A stretch of DNA of 64,000 bases, taken from the NCBI GenBank assembly GCA_001769125.1, contig MEOG01000039.1:61259-125258 (forward strand), in the 5' to 3' direction. The stretch's first letter is position 1. Each line of letters begins with the position of its first letter. Source of the stretch: Bacteroidetes bacterium GWF2_35_48 (GTDB lineage: Bacteria > Bacteroidota > Bacteroidia > Bacteroidales > GWF2-35-48). Under the pieces are notes generated by a model, which searched no databases, was not told the DNA's origin, and worked only from the letters and a program-made list of their open reading frames with translations. Shown piece by piece: positions 37,842-47,011 of the stretch. The position numbers and the translations under genes were made by a program.

Positions 37842-40800
37842 TTAAAATCTCAATCCTATTAATAAAATATCATCTATCTGCTCATTATCTCCTTTCCATT
37901 CGTTGTGTACTTGTAATAATTTTTCTTTTTGTTCGCACATTGGTAAATTTTGAACATCAAGAAGTGATTGTCTGAAATAAGCATGCGACATTTTTTTGCA
38001 TTTTGGTCCTCCAAACTGATCTGCAAATCCATCTGAGAAAATATATACCGTGTCTCCTTTTTCAATTTTCAGTTCGTGGTTTTTAAATGGTATATTTTCA
38101 GAAATAAAAATTCCAATTGGCATACGATCTCCTTTTATTTCATGTACTATCGTCCCATGGGACGATGCTGCCATGGACGATGGTACATGATATAAAGGAT
38201 TAAATGCACCTGCAAAATTTAATTTGCCGATATTTTTGTTGATTACGCAAAGCGCAACATCCATCCCGTCTTTGCTTTCGCCTTCTTTACCGGTTTGATG
38301 CAATGATTTGATAACATTATCTCTGAGCTGATTTAAAATTTCATTTGCTGGTAAAATAGCTCCGGGCTCAGGATCAGGCATTCTTGAAACAATTTCATTA
38401 AGGAGCGCGATGCCAAGCATGCTCATGAATGCGCCGGGAACGCCATGTCCGGTGCAGTCTGCCGCAATTACAATAATATTGTCTCCCTTTTTACCCATCC
38501 AGTAAAAATCTCCGCTCACAATATTTCTTGGTAAAAACAGAATGAAATTTTCAGGAAGCATAGACATTATGCCTTCTTCTGGTCGCATTAATGCTTTTTG
38601 AATATATTGCGCATAGTATATGCTATCGGTAATTTCCTGTTTTTGTAATATAATTTGATCGCGCTGTGCTTCAATTTCATCGCGTTGTGATGTAATTTCT
38701 TCTTTTTGTTGATTTAATTCTTCGTTTTTCTCAGATATTTCAAAATTTGCATGTTCCAGTGCCTGATTTTTCTTTTCTATTTCATCGCGTTGTTTCTTCT
38801 TCTGCTTATATCCTCTGTAGAGCACTGCCGCTAATATCAATACGAGGAAAAAGCCAATAAAAAATGTATATTTTAACAAGCGTTGAAAATTCATATCTGC
38901 TTCAATTCTACTCAGCTCTGCATTTTTCTCTGTAATTTCAAGCTCTTTTTTAATACGAATTGTTTGTGCGTATAGTTTTTGACGGGCAACTTCTTCTTTG
39001 AGCATTGTAATTTCTTCGGTTTTACGAAGGCTTTCTGCTTCAAATTTAAAGTGCATTTCTGAAAACTGACGACCGACGCTTACAGGAGCAAAGGCTTTGT
39101 AATTTACAGCATTTTTATAACTATCGTAGGAGGCCTGACAATCTTTTTGCAGATTGTACAAATCAGAAAGCGCAATGTAAACACTATACAGCAGGTCGTT
39201 AAAATTTTTATTTTTTGAAATTTTTATACTCTTGGTGTAATAATCTTTTGCTTTACTTGCATTGTTAAGCTTTTGATAAACATTTCCTATGTTAAATAAA
39301 GAAATGGCAATTCCTTTTTGATAATCAATTTTTTCTTTCAGGTTGAGCGATTTTTCGTAGAAATCAAGGGCTTCTTTATATTTACTCCAGTCGAAGTTTA
39401 TATTTCCCATGTTGTTTAAAGCAATAGACATTTCTTTTTCGTAACCGGATTTTTCATCCATTTTATAAGCCTTTTCGTAGTATTCCATTGCTTTCTGATA
39501 GTTGCGCAATTGATAATACATCACTCCCAGATTGTTGAAGGAGGCTGCAATATCTTTATCGTTTTTCAGAGTTTTATCAATTTCAAGCGATTTTTCAAAA
39601 TACTCAGCTGCTTTGGCAAAGTCTTTTTGTTCGTAGTATACATTTCCAACGCGGTATAAGACTTTTGACTCTCCCGGTTTATCTACAATATCCTGTTTGA
39701 TTTTAAGCGATTTGTTGAAGAATTTCAGCGCTTCATCGAGCCTATATGTATTCAGATATATAACACCCATATTCATCAAAGCAACAGAGACGCCCATTTT
39801 ATCACCGGAAGCTTCTTTTTGTTCAAGCGTCTGTTCATAATAATCAAGCGCGTTGTTTGTTTCTCCGTTGTCGTAATACAATTCTGCAAGGTCGCTGTAT
39901 GCAAGAGCTAAAGAGGCTTTATCTCCCGATGCTGCAATTTTACTTATTTCTGCAAGAGAAGAATCTATTTTTTGCTGAGCAGAACGCGTATCTTCTTTTA
40001 TTTGTCGGGTTTCTTGTGCATCCTTATTTTCAGGAAGATCATTTTTATTTTCCTCTGCATTATTGTTTTCTGTTGTTGTAAGCTGCTCTTGTTTGTTTTC
40101 GTTTATGGGGTTGTTTTGTGCAATATCTTTTTTTGAATCCTGTTCTTTTTTATTTTCTGTTTCTGTTGCTTTAGCTTCTGCAAGTTCTTTTTGTTTTTTA
40201 GCTTCTTCTTCTGCCTTATTTTTAGCTTTTAACTCCTCATCCTCTTTTTTCTTTTTATCAGCATTTTTTTTGTCATCCTGCGTGTTTTGTGCCAGTGCTG
40301 TTCCGTTCTTACATTTCTCAACTTGCCCCGTTACATACCCATCGCCGGGTTTTAGTTTTAGTGCTTTTTTATAGGCTTTAAGAGCATTGTCTATGTATTT
40401 TGCAGTAAGCGCATCGTCTCCGTCTTTTTTAAACTTTTGAAAAGCTTGTTCTTTTGTCATTTTCTTTTCAACTTCTGCAATTCTTTTTAAAGTAACTTTA
40501 TCATCAGCATAATATTCAAGTGCTTTGAGATAACAAAGTAATGCTTCTTCGTATTGTTTTTTTTTAAAGAACTCATATCCATTTTGATTATTACGATAGA
40601 CACCTTTTTGTTTTATATCAACAAGCTGAGCTTTTATTTTTTCAAGTACGGGCTCCATTATTTCGTCGTATTTCCTATCGGTATCGAATTGTCCTTCGTC
40701 CTTTATAAATCTGAATTTAATGGAAGGTTTATTTTGAATGGGAGTAATATTGAGTCCTTCAATATACCGGAACATGTCAACATCAAGGTCGGCGGCATCT

Positions 40801-41141
40801 GTAGTACCTGCTTTAATTTCTTCATCACGTGCATTGGTATTAACAAAAACTAATTGCGATACATAGTCTTCTTTTTTAAATTCAATAAGAAATTGTTTTT
40901 TTAATTCCAGATTTAAAACGACTGTACCAGCATTTACTTTGTGGGTTTTGATAAGTTTTCCTTTTGCCATTTGCATGTCCGATTCATATAAAACAGCGCT
41001 AACATTGTCGAGTTTTGTTTTTCCGTCTTTTACAGATACGGTAAGTTTCAGCTCTTTCCCTTTTTGAAAAGATAATATGAAAAAGCTGATGAAAACAAGA
41101 ATAGAAATTTTTACAGACAGGCGTATAGTTTTTCGAAGCAT
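37842..41141 (-). CDS. TPR sensor with SpoIIE-type (PP2C) phosphatase domain
   Basis: 1099 residues from the ATG at 41141, which starts a good signal sequence (MLRKTIRLSVKISILVFISF); the frame extends to 41186. N-terminal domain, TPR at about 195-295, a Lys/Glu/Asn-rich linker (about 300-390), six to seven TPRs (about 410-690), a membrane segment (YTFFIGFFLVLILAAVLYRG, about 790), a coiled coil, and a C-terminal SpoIIE phosphatase (VSGDFYWMGKKGDNIIVIAADCTGHGVPGAFMSMLG; DTVYIFSDGFADQFGG). Such proteins act as envelope-sensing regulators dephosphorylating anti-sigma antagonists or similar. Oddity: a 49 bp palindrome sits in frame in the phosphatase domain (38142-38190). Confidence 0.88.
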   Translation of the reverse strand: MLRKTIRLSVKISILVFISFFILSFQKGKELKLTVSVKDGKTKLDNVSAVLYESDMQMAKGKLIKTHKVNAGTVVLNLELKKQFLIEFKKEDYVSQLVFVNTNARDEEIKAGTTDAADLDVDMFRYIEGLNITPIQNKPSIKFRFIKDEGQFDTDRKYDEIMEPVLEKIKAQLVDIKQKGVYRNNQNGYEFFKKKQYEEALLCYLKALEYYADDKVTLKRIAEVEKKMTKEQAFQKFKKDGDDALTAKYIDNALKAYKKALKLKPGDGYVTGQVEKCKNGTALAQNTQDDKKNADKKKKEDEELKAKNKAEEEAKKQKELAEAKATETENKKEQDSKKDIAQNNPINENKQEQLTTTENNNAEENKNDLPENKDAQETRQIKEDTRSAQQKIDSSLAEISKIAASGDKASLALAYSDLAELYYDNGETNNALDYYEQTLEQKEASGDKMGVSVALMNMGVIYLNTYRLDEALKFFNKSLKIKQDIVDKPGESKVLYRVGNVYYEQKDFAKAAEYFEKSLEIDKTLKNDKDIAASFNNLGVMYYQLRNYQKAMEYYEKAYKMDEKSGYEKEMSIALNNMGNINFDWSKYKEALDFYEKSLNLKEKIDYQKGIAISLFNIGNVYQKLNNASKAKDYYTKSIKISKNKNFNDLLYSVYIALSDLYNLQKDCQASYDSYKNAVNYKAFAPVSVGRQFSEMHFKFEAESLRKTEEITMLKEEVARQKLYAQTIRIKKELEITEKNAELSRIEADMNFQRLLKYTFFIGFFLVLILAAVLYRGYKQKKKQRDEIEKKNQALEHANFEISEKNEELNQQKEEITSQRDEIEAQRDQIILQKQEITDSIYYAQYIQKALMRPEEGIMSMLPENFILFLPRNIVSGDFYWMGKKGDNIIVIAADCTGHGVPGAFMSMLGIALLNEIVSRMPDPEPGAILPANEILNQLRDNVIKSLHQTGKEGESKDGMDVALCVINKNIGKLNFAGAFNPLYHVPSSMAASSHGTIVHEIKGDRMPIGIFISENIPFKNHELKIEKGDTVYIFSDGFADQFGGPKCKKMSHAYFRQSLLDVQNLPMCEQKEKLLQVHNEWKGDNEQIDDILLIGLRF
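38142..38190. repeat. palindromic insert inside the SpoIIE phosphatase coding region
   Basis: Arms CATGTACTATCGTCC (38142-38156) and GGACGATGGTACATG (38176-38190), one mismatch, with an inner CCATGG-type pairing. It encodes the segment VPSSMAASSHGTIV between NPLYH and EIKGDRMPIG, at a point where related phosphatases have a short turn, so it looks like an in-frame palindrome insertion. Confidence 0.65.
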
Positions 41142-41256
41142 GGTTATTATTTTAATTGGTTTTGTTGTTAAATTGTAATTTTTCAAGAAATATTTTAAAA
41201 ATCTATTTGGTATTATATGTTAAAATATTCTGTAAGCGTATGATATTCTCATTTTT

Positions 41257-41336
41257 GTTGCAGGTTGCAGGTTGCATGGTAATTGAGCCTGCCTGCCACG
41301 CTTTGCGGTGGTCGAAATTAACCTGCAACCTGCAAC
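41257..41336. repeat. GTTGCAGGTTGCA hairpin repeat
   Basis: GTTGCAGGTTGCAGGTTGCA and, 45 bases later, AACCTGCAACCTGCAAC pair as arms; the interior has CCACGCTTTGCGGTGG. Same family as 9198, 24400 and 42909. Confidence 0.75.
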
Positions 41337-41574
41337 TTCCACCTTAAAGGTAAAGAATTTAAGTAATTTGAGAACAAACCCAAATATATATTATTATTTT
41401 ATCTGATAACAGAGGTGTTACATTGCGATGCGTTGAGCCTGCCGAAACGAGCTTGCCAAAATATTCTCTAAATCAACGATATAAACAGAAAAAACAAGAC
41501 CAGAAAATCGATCCTGCAAATAAAGTTTAAAAGTAAAATTTTTTCCTTAATCTACAAAAACCGGATGCTATTTA

Positions 41575-41738
41575 GTGTTAGCAAGAAAACCTTTGTTTTT
41601 TGCTTGACAGTGTGAGTGCTTGATAAGAAAAGGTCAAGTTCAAGGCTTTCGAAGGCCTGAAAATCAGGAGTGTACTAATGTACATGACTGTTTTTCAGGT
41701 CGAGAGTAACGCAGAAATTGACGTTTTCTTGCAAGCGC
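41575..41738. mobile_element. MITE-like element, 164 bp
   Basis: Ends GTGTTAGCAAGAAAAC and GTTTTCTTGCAAGCGC (inverted, three mismatches), flanked by the direct repeat TATTTA (41569-41574 and 41739-41744). Interior GGCTTTCGAAGGCCTGAAAA ... TTTTTCAGGTCGAGAGTAACG, as in the 24538 copy. Intergenic; no open frame. Confidence 0.87.
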
Positions 41739-41860
41739 TATTTATTTGTAAACCTTGAGCCTTTATGATAAGGTAATTTTTGCCACTAAAGCACTATTCT
41801 CTTTAGGCGAGACAGGTTAGTGATAAGGTTGATTTTTTTTTTACGGAGCGAATCCCACTT

Positions 41861-42106
41861 TTAAACAGAAACAACCTCTTTTACTTCCGGAATTTCTTTT
41901 TTCAGAAATTGTTCAACACCGAGTTTTAATGTTTGAATACTGTGCGGGCAACAACCACATGCGCCCAGTAGTTTAACTTTTACGGTAAGATCTTCGGTAA
42001 TATCCACTAAAGAAATATCACCACCATCAGCTTGTAAATAGGGACGTACATTTTCTAAAGTTGTCTTGATTTTTTCGGCTAAAGCATCAAATTTTTCTTT
42101 TTCCAT
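41861..42106 (-). CDS. NifU-like (NFU) domain iron-sulfur protein
   Basis: 81 residues, a stand-alone NFU domain: IKTTLENVRPYLQADGGDISLVDI, then the CxxC pair in LLGACGCCPHS (C50, C53). NFU proteins bind a transient 4Fe-4S cluster and pass it to target enzymes. The extra cysteine C52 between the two ligands is unusual but seen in related sequences. No suf genes are nearby. Confidence 0.92.
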   Translation of the reverse strand: MEKEKFDALAEKIKTTLENVRPYLQADGGDISLVDITEDLTVKVKLLGACGCCPHSIQTLKLGVEQFLKKEIPEVKEVVSV

Positions 42107-42243
42107 TTTAGATTTTTATTAAAGTTTATTTTTCAACACAATGATTTGAAGACAACAAAGATAGATTAAATTTTCGAATTGAATATATTTAACTGATTTT
42201 ACAAAATATAAAAATCGGTAGAAGTTCAATAGTGCAACAATGG

Positions 42244-42326
42244 ATGTTCAATAGATGCACAATAGAATTTCTATTGTATTTCTATTGTATTCCAATTGGA
42301 TTCCTATTATATTATCTATTGAACAT
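42244..42326. repeat. inverted repeats in the ndk upstream region
   Basis: Perfect 13 bp arms ATGTTCAATAGAT (42244-42256) and ATCTATTGAACAT (42314-42326) enclose several CTATTGT/ACAATAG words, including CAATAGAA-TTTCTATTG. It lies in the 340-base AT-rich gap between divergent nifU-like and ndk genes; it could be regulatory or another palindromic repeat. Confidence 0.55.
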
Positions 42327-42446
42327 ATCAGTGCATGTAATTTTTATATTTTATACAACATAAAAATAAATAAATAAAAATATTTTTTATTTCGTAAATT
42401 GCAGAGGGTTTAAGAAACATTAATTGTTAACTAATAAATTATTAAA

Positions 42447-42866
42447 ATGGAAGGAAATTTTACACTCAGCATTATTAAGCCACGCGCTGTTCAGAAAGGT
42501 TTTATCATCCCTATTTTAGAAAAATGTCATGAGGCTGGTTTCAGAATTTCAGCAATGAAGCTAGTGCAGTTAACAAAAAAACAAGTTGCTGGTTTTTACA
42601 AAGAACACGAGGGAAAGTCTTTTTTTGAAAGTCTTGTAGAGTTTATGTCTTCAGATAGAGTTGTGGTTATTTTATTTGAAAAGGATAATGCAGTAGCTGA
42701 TTTTCGAAAGTTAATTGGAGCCACAGATCCTTCTGAAGCTGCACCAGGAACTATTCGTAACTTATACGCTGAGTCTAAGGAGAAAAATGCTGTACATGGC
42801 TCAGACAGTGATGAAAGCGCATTACGAGAGTCCGATTTCTTTTTCTCAAAAATGGAAAGATTTTAG
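42447..42866 (+). CDS. ndk: nucleoside-diphosphate kinase
   Basis: 139 residues, typical. Transfers the gamma phosphate from ATP to other NDPs through a phospho-histidine. Signatures: FTLSIIKPRAVQKG at the N-terminus, GATDPSEAAPGTIRNLYA and NAVHGSDSDESA with catalytic H117. The ATG at 42447 follows an AT-rich leader. It is the first of a long run of plus-strand genes. Confidence 0.97.
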   Translation: MEGNFTLSIIKPRAVQKGFIIPILEKCHEAGFRISAMKLVQLTKKQVAGFYKEHEGKSFFESLVEFMSSDRVVVILFEKDNAVADFRKLIGATDPSEAAPGTIRNLYAESKEKNAVHGSDSDESALRESDFFFSKMERF

Positions 42867-42908
42867 AAAATTTCTGTTAGTTAATCGGGTTTATTACAGT
42901 GATTTTTT

Positions 42909-42955
42909 GTTACAGGTTGCAAGTTGGGATCAACCTGCAACCTGCAACTTGCAAC
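42909..42955. repeat. GTTGCAGGTTGCA hairpin repeat, short loop
   Basis: GTTACAGGTTGCAAGTTG and CAACCTGCAACCTGCAAC with only a few bases between them. Upstream of the SDR gene; the SDR frame can be read back through it but that is not real coding. Confidence 0.7.
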
Positions 42956-42980
42956 AAATTTTACAAATTTTAAATATTTC

Positions 42981-43694
42981 ATGAACATACTAATTACCGG
43001 AGCCAGCAGAGGCATTGGCTTTCATACTGCCATTGCGTTTTGTAGGCAAAAAACAGACAGGCTAATTTTAGTTGCCAGAAACAGCCAGAAATTAGCATCT
43101 TTAAAACAAGAATGTAAAAAAATTAATCCTCATGTTACTATTCTTACCGTCCCTTTTGATATTGAAAATCTCTTGTCCGGAGATGTGCAGTTTCTTAAGC
43201 TAATTAATGATTTTACAGACTCTATTGATATATTAATCAACAACGCCGGACTGCTAGAATCTAAACAATTTGAGCTTTTTTCATCTGAAAGTGCGCAAAA
43301 AATATTTAATGTGAATTTTTTTGCGCCAGCGCAATTAATAAGACAATTACTGCCCCTCTTGAAGAAATCGAGCAACGCGCATGTTGTAAATATTAGCAGT
43401 ATGGGCGGTTTTCAGGGCTCTGTAAAGTTTCCGGGGCTTTCGTATTACAGCGCAAGTAAGGCTGCATTGGCGAATCTTACAGAATGTCTTGCCGAAGAGT
43501 ATAAAGAAACTGCTATTAAATTTAATTGCCTTGCACTTGGAGCCGTGCAAACCGAAATGCTTTCAGAAGCTTTTCCCGGCTATCATGCACCTATAGAACC
43601 TGACGCAATGGCTGATTTTATAGCTGAATTCGCATCAAACGGACAAAGGTTTTTCAATGGAAAAATAATTCCGGTTGCTTTATCTACGCCTTAG
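42981..43694 (+). CDS. SDR family NAD(P)-dependent oxidoreductase
   Basis: 237 residues from the ATG at 42981 (MNILITGASRGIGFHTAIAF); an earlier ATG at 42924 lies inside a repeat. Classical short-chain dehydrogenase: TGASRGIG cofactor loop, NNAG, the serine in VVNISSMGG and YYSASK (catalytic Tyr/Lys). Substrate cannot be assigned. No direct operon partner: 114 bases follow ndk and a repeat region follows. Confidence 0.9.
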   Translation: MNILITGASRGIGFHTAIAFCRQKTDRLILVARNSQKLASLKQECKKINPHVTILTVPFDIENLLSGDVQFLKLINDFTDSIDILINNAGLLESKQFELFSSESAQKIFNVNFFAPAQLIRQLLPLLKKSSNAHVVNISSMGGFQGSVKFPGLSYYSASKAALANLTECLAEEYKETAIKFNCLALGAVQTEMLSEAFPGYHAPIEPDAMADFIAEFASNGQRFFNGKIIPVALSTP

Positions 43695-43704
43695 ATTTGT
43701 TTTT

Positions 43705-43800
43705 GGTGGCTTCGACTTCGTTCAGCCACCTAGGAGTCCATACGGTGGTTCGTTTGTCTATTCAGAGATTATCCGGTGGTTGAGCGAAGCCGAAGCCACC
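43705..43800. repeat. two GGTGGCT core palindromes
   Basis: GGTGGCTTCGACTTCGTTCAGCCACC-like hairpin at 43705-43730 and, in the opposite orientation, GGTGGTTGAGCGAAGCCGAAG plus CCACC at 43775-43800. Both share the constant core TTCGRCTTCGYTCA. They lie between the SDR and DUF3108 genes. Confidence 0.8.
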
Positions 43801-43861
43801 GTCTTTCCAAAACAGGCACGCTATTTGCCTTTAGGTTTTCGTTATCCTAAAACCTACAATT

Positions 43862-44626
43862 ATGAAAACCCTGCTTGTAATAATTCTTTTATTGTTTTTG
43901 GGTTCGTTTAAAAATCCAGACAATACCGAAATCGCTTTTCCATCTGCATTTAAAGCCGGAGAAAAGCTTAAATACCGTCTGCATTACGGTTTTATTGAAG
44001 GTGGTCATGCTTATCTTTCTTTAGAAGAAAAACAACTGAACGGGCAGAAAGTTTTGCACGCGAAAGCTCTGGCAAAAACATCGGGTCTAACAGACAAACT
44101 TTTTAAAGTCAGAGATTTGTATGAATGTTATCTAGACCCCGAAACCTGTACTCCCATAAAATCTATCCGTAATGTTAATGAAGGCAAATATAAATTTTAT
44201 AACGAGGTTGAATATAATGTTGCAGATAATAAAGCTGTAAGCCAGAAAACAGGAGAGCACATTGTTCCCGATAATATTCAGGATATTGTTTCTTCGTTTT
44301 ATTATGCCAGAAATTCTCTTTTTAAAGATTTGAAAAAAGGTCAGGTTTTAACCATAAACACTTTTTTCGACGATAAAATATATCCCCTGAAAATTCGCTT
44401 CAATGGTCATGAAACCTTAAAAACTCCTTTCGGAAAAATTAAATGTCTGAAATTTTCTCCCGAAGTAGAACCGGGGCGGGTTTTCGATACCAAAGACGAT
44501 CTGGAAGTGTGGATTTCTAATGATAAAAATTTCATACCCGTGCTTATACGCTTAAATCTGATTGTCGGCTCTGTTAAATGTGAGCTGATTGATTATGAAG
44601 GTCTGCTTGTAAAATTGCATCATTAG
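43862..44626 (+). CDS. DUF3108 domain-containing secreted protein
   Basis: 254 residues. Short signal peptide MKTLLVIILLLFLGSF, then the DUF3108 pattern: AFKAGEKLKYRLHYGFIEGG, VLHAKALAKTSGLTDKLFKVRDLYECYLD, DIVSSFYYARN, TPFGKIKCLKFSPEVEPGRVF and DDLEVWISNDKNFIPVLIRL. The family is predicted periplasmic with a beta-barrel-like fold; function unknown. It ends before an inverted-repeat terminator. Confidence 0.88.
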   Translation: MKTLLVIILLLFLGSFKNPDNTEIAFPSAFKAGEKLKYRLHYGFIEGGHAYLSLEEKQLNGQKVLHAKALAKTSGLTDKLFKVRDLYECYLDPETCTPIKSIRNVNEGKYKFYNEVEYNVADNKAVSQKTGEHIVPDNIQDIVSSFYYARNSLFKDLKKGQVLTINTFFDDKIYPLKIRFNGHETLKTPFGKIKCLKFSPEVEPGRVFDTKDDLEVWISNDKNFIPVLIRLNLIVGSVKCELIDYEGLLVKLHH

Positions 44627-44648
44627 AAAAAATGAAAGCATTTTTGGT

Positions 44649-44694
44649 TTTTCAGTAATTTATTTTTATTTTTGAAACACTAAATTACTGAAAA
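44649..44694. terminator. inverted repeat after the DUF3108 gene
   Basis: Perfect 14 bp arms TTTTCAGTAATTTA (44649-44662) and TAAATTACTGAAAA (44681-44694), 18-base loop. It lies 22 bases past the stop and just before the next gene, so it probably ends the upstream transcript; no T run follows, so it may also be a regulatory site. Confidence 0.5.
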
Positions 44695-44704
44695 CAATCT
44701 GAAT

Positions 44705-45778
44705 ATGTTACCACGGGCATTGCTTTTACTATTGATTCCTGTTTGTATCTTTCTTTACTCATGTAAAAAATGGGAAAATCCATTTACTGTAGACACCCGA
44801 GTGCTTTTTAATATCGAAACATGTGAAATTTGGTCACCAACCTCTGATTTATTGTCAATTTGTCATGTAAATGATAAATATTTATTTCATTTGGGATATA
44901 CAGACCGAAAACCCGCACAGGCATCACCGAATGGTAAAATTGCCTTTTATACTTATCTTGATACATTACGTTCTGTAAGCCTTGTTAATGCTCAAAAAAA
45001 GACATATCCTGTTTTTAATATTGATAAATTTACTATTAATCGAGATGGGTCAAAAATTTTATTTGTCAAAAACAAAATGGATCTGAATATTCTTGATGTT
45101 TCGTCAGGAGATACAACCCACCTATATTCAACAACACCAATTGGTTTAATTGCTTCTTATATTCAGGGAATTGCTTTTGCAAATAATTCAAACCGCTTGC
45201 TTTTTGTAATTTGGGATGCAGATGCTGTTGGATATAAAATAATTACGATGGATGCAGATGGAAGTAACATTATTATTAGTGTTGCCTATCAGAATGTATC
45301 AAAGAAAATAGAATATCCCGCCTTTAGTTCAAGTGATGCGTTTATTTATTATTTAATGAATTCTGTTATATATTCTATACCTGCAACTGGAGGAACGCCT
45401 TCACGCATTGACTGGAAAAATGCAAAATCTGAAAATAAAATGCCTACAGGTTTGCATAGTGCCTGTTTTGTTCCTCATGTAAATAAAATATTTTTGTTTT
45501 ATAGGGGGGCGAATATAGGCGCATTATTGGTAGATCCTACAAGTACCGGTTATAATGCTGATATTTGTTATATTTTCGATCAGTCTAATGAGTGCAAGAT
45601 AAGTAGTAATGGGAAGCTTGGCGTTTGTACCCATGAGTTTGGATCTGACAGAAAAAAGAAAACTGACACGAAAAATTTATGGGTTTTTCCTTTTTCAGAT
45701 GAAGATGATCACACATACCGCTTGCTTGTTTCTGGTCAGAATTGTACGAATATTAGTTTTGTACCCGATAATTTTTAA
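44705..45778 (+). CDS. lipoprotein with TolB-like beta-propeller repeats
   Basis: 357 residues. Signal peptide MLPRALLLLLIPVCIFLYSC with a lipobox cysteine. The rest has repeated blades of the TolB/WD40-like type (ASPNGKIAFYTYL, INRDGSKILFVKNKMDL, AFANNSNRLLFVIWDADAVG, ITMDADGSNIIIS, AFSSSDAFIYYLM, ISSNGKLGVCTHE). Probably periplasmic or surface anchored; ligand unknown. The next gene begins in the same reading frame right after its stop, hence a two-gene operon. Confidence 0.8.
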   Translation: MLPRALLLLLIPVCIFLYSCKKWENPFTVDTRVLFNIETCEIWSPTSDLLSICHVNDKYLFHLGYTDRKPAQASPNGKIAFYTYLDTLRSVSLVNAQKKTYPVFNIDKFTINRDGSKILFVKNKMDLNILDVSSGDTTHLYSTTPIGLIASYIQGIAFANNSNRLLFVIWDADAVGYKIITMDADGSNIIISVAYQNVSKKIEYPAFSSSDAFIYYLMNSVIYSIPATGGTPSRIDWKNAKSENKMPTGLHSACFVPHVNKIFLFYRGANIGALLVDPTSTGYNADICYIFDQSNECKISSNGKLGVCTHEFGSDRKKKTDTKNLWVFPFSDEDDHTYRLLVSGQNCTNISFVPDNF

Positions 45779-45805
45779 TTTCATACGAGAAAAATTATTT
45801 TCATA

Positions 45806-46963
45806 TTGCTAATAATACTGAATGCAAATATTTTGTTTGCCCAGTATAACACTGCAGAAGATATTTATATCAATTCTGTATATTACTTCAATCGGTTACA
45901 TATTATGCGAACAAGTTATGACAGGTGGAGTAACTTGTATGCAGAATTCAAACCAGGGGTTAGACCGGGTGGCGATTTAAAAAGTGTTTTTTCAGCAGTA
46001 ATTGATGCAAATATTTTTTCTAAGGACAGGGATAAAAGATTTGTTAGCCCACAAACTTTTGGTTTAGCAGGTGGTAATAAAATTATTAAAAATACTTTAG
46101 GCATTTACGCCCTTTTTCACACCAGTGATCTTATAAATCTTACAACCTGGGATAAGGAACTTTGGTCAGCAGGTTCTTTTAGTGCTTTCTCACTCGGACT
46201 CAATGCCGATTTCTATTATTTTTCTCTACAATATGATATTTCGCGGGTAAATAAGAATAACTGGTTTCATTATACGAAAGCATACTCTAGAATGATAAGG
46301 TCGCATATAGGTATTAGTTTTAGTAATTATGAAGAATATATTGACAGTAGCAGACTACAGTTGTATGGAACAGAGCTTATCAGAATTGGAACTACAAAAA
46401 GCATCAAACCCGATAAATTTGATTTTGCCAGTTCTTACTTTAAATATGTAAATTTTGGTTTCAGGTATTTTAAATTGCTAAAAGCGAAATATATTCCTAA
46501 TATTAATTTTTCTTTACACCAGATTTGCACTAAAGATCAACAAATGACAATGCCTGTTGATCTGGAATTATTTTTTGAAACGCGGGGAGAAAAAATTACA
46601 AAAATGTTCAACTTGAAAGATTACGAAATAAGGCTTTGCACTTATTTTTTTCATAAGAAAGGAAAGAAGGGAAAGGAAGAAGATATTGCTGATCTTTTCT
46701 GGAGACCAGCATTTTTTCTTGCTTTAAGCTATAAATCTCCAGAAGATTTATTAACACAAACAATAACAGAGAGCGGAAAAGTTTATACAGGACAGCATGG
46801 TTTTGGAGGTGAAATAGGATGGGGTTACAGAATTCTTGGCTGGCAAAGATATGGCTTTTCTGATAATACTTTTTTTAAATATTCGCTTTATTATAACTAT
46901 AGTCAATACTTTGAGCGCTTTCCCGGAATTGAGTGGGGCATGAAGTGTAGAATTTTAATGTAA
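45806..46963 (+). CDS. secreted protein of unknown function, outer membrane-like
   Basis: About 385 residues from TTG at 45806. The hydrophobic signal sequence actually begins upstream: codons 45785-45805 read T-R-K-I-I-F-I before LLIILNANILFAQ, and the codon in the place expected for ATG is ACG at 45785. Between the previous stop (45776) and 45806 there is no ATG, GTG or TTG in frame, so the start is TTG, ACG, or a mutated ATG. The mature part has alternating aromatic strands and ends in FPGIEWGMKCRILM, like an outer membrane protein. Partner of the propeller lipoprotein by position. No family recognised. Confidence 0.7.
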   Translation: MLIILNANILFAQYNTAEDIYINSVYYFNRLHIMRTSYDRWSNLYAEFKPGVRPGGDLKSVFSAVIDANIFSKDRDKRFVSPQTFGLAGGNKIIKNTLGIYALFHTSDLINLTTWDKELWSAGSFSAFSLGLNADFYYFSLQYDISRVNKNNWFHYTKAYSRMIRSHIGISFSNYEEYIDSSRLQLYGTELIRIGTTKSIKPDKFDFASSYFKYVNFGFRYFKLLKAKYIPNINFSLHQICTKDQQMTMPVDLELFFETRGEKITKMFNLKDYEIRLCTYFFHKKGKKGKEEDIADLFWRPAFFLALSYKSPEDLLTQTITESGKVYTGQHGFGGEIGWGYRILGWQRYGFSDNTFFKYSLYYNYSQYFERFPGIEWGMKCRILM

Positions 46964-46984
46964 GACAATTTCTTCTCTTTTTAT

Positions 46985-46992
46985 TATCTTTG
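46985..46992 (+). promoter_or_regulatory. -7 box upstream of mnmG
   Basis: TATCTTTG, a full match to TAnnTTTG, 19 bases before the mnmG start. The -33 region is not convincing. Confidence 0.5.
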
Positions 46993-47011
46993 CGCGACAA
47001 ATATAAGCGCA

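Noticed and set aside
43675..43911. 78-residue plus-strand frame between the SDR and DUF3108 genes
   Set aside because: It is translated palindrome sequence overlapping two real genes in another frame.
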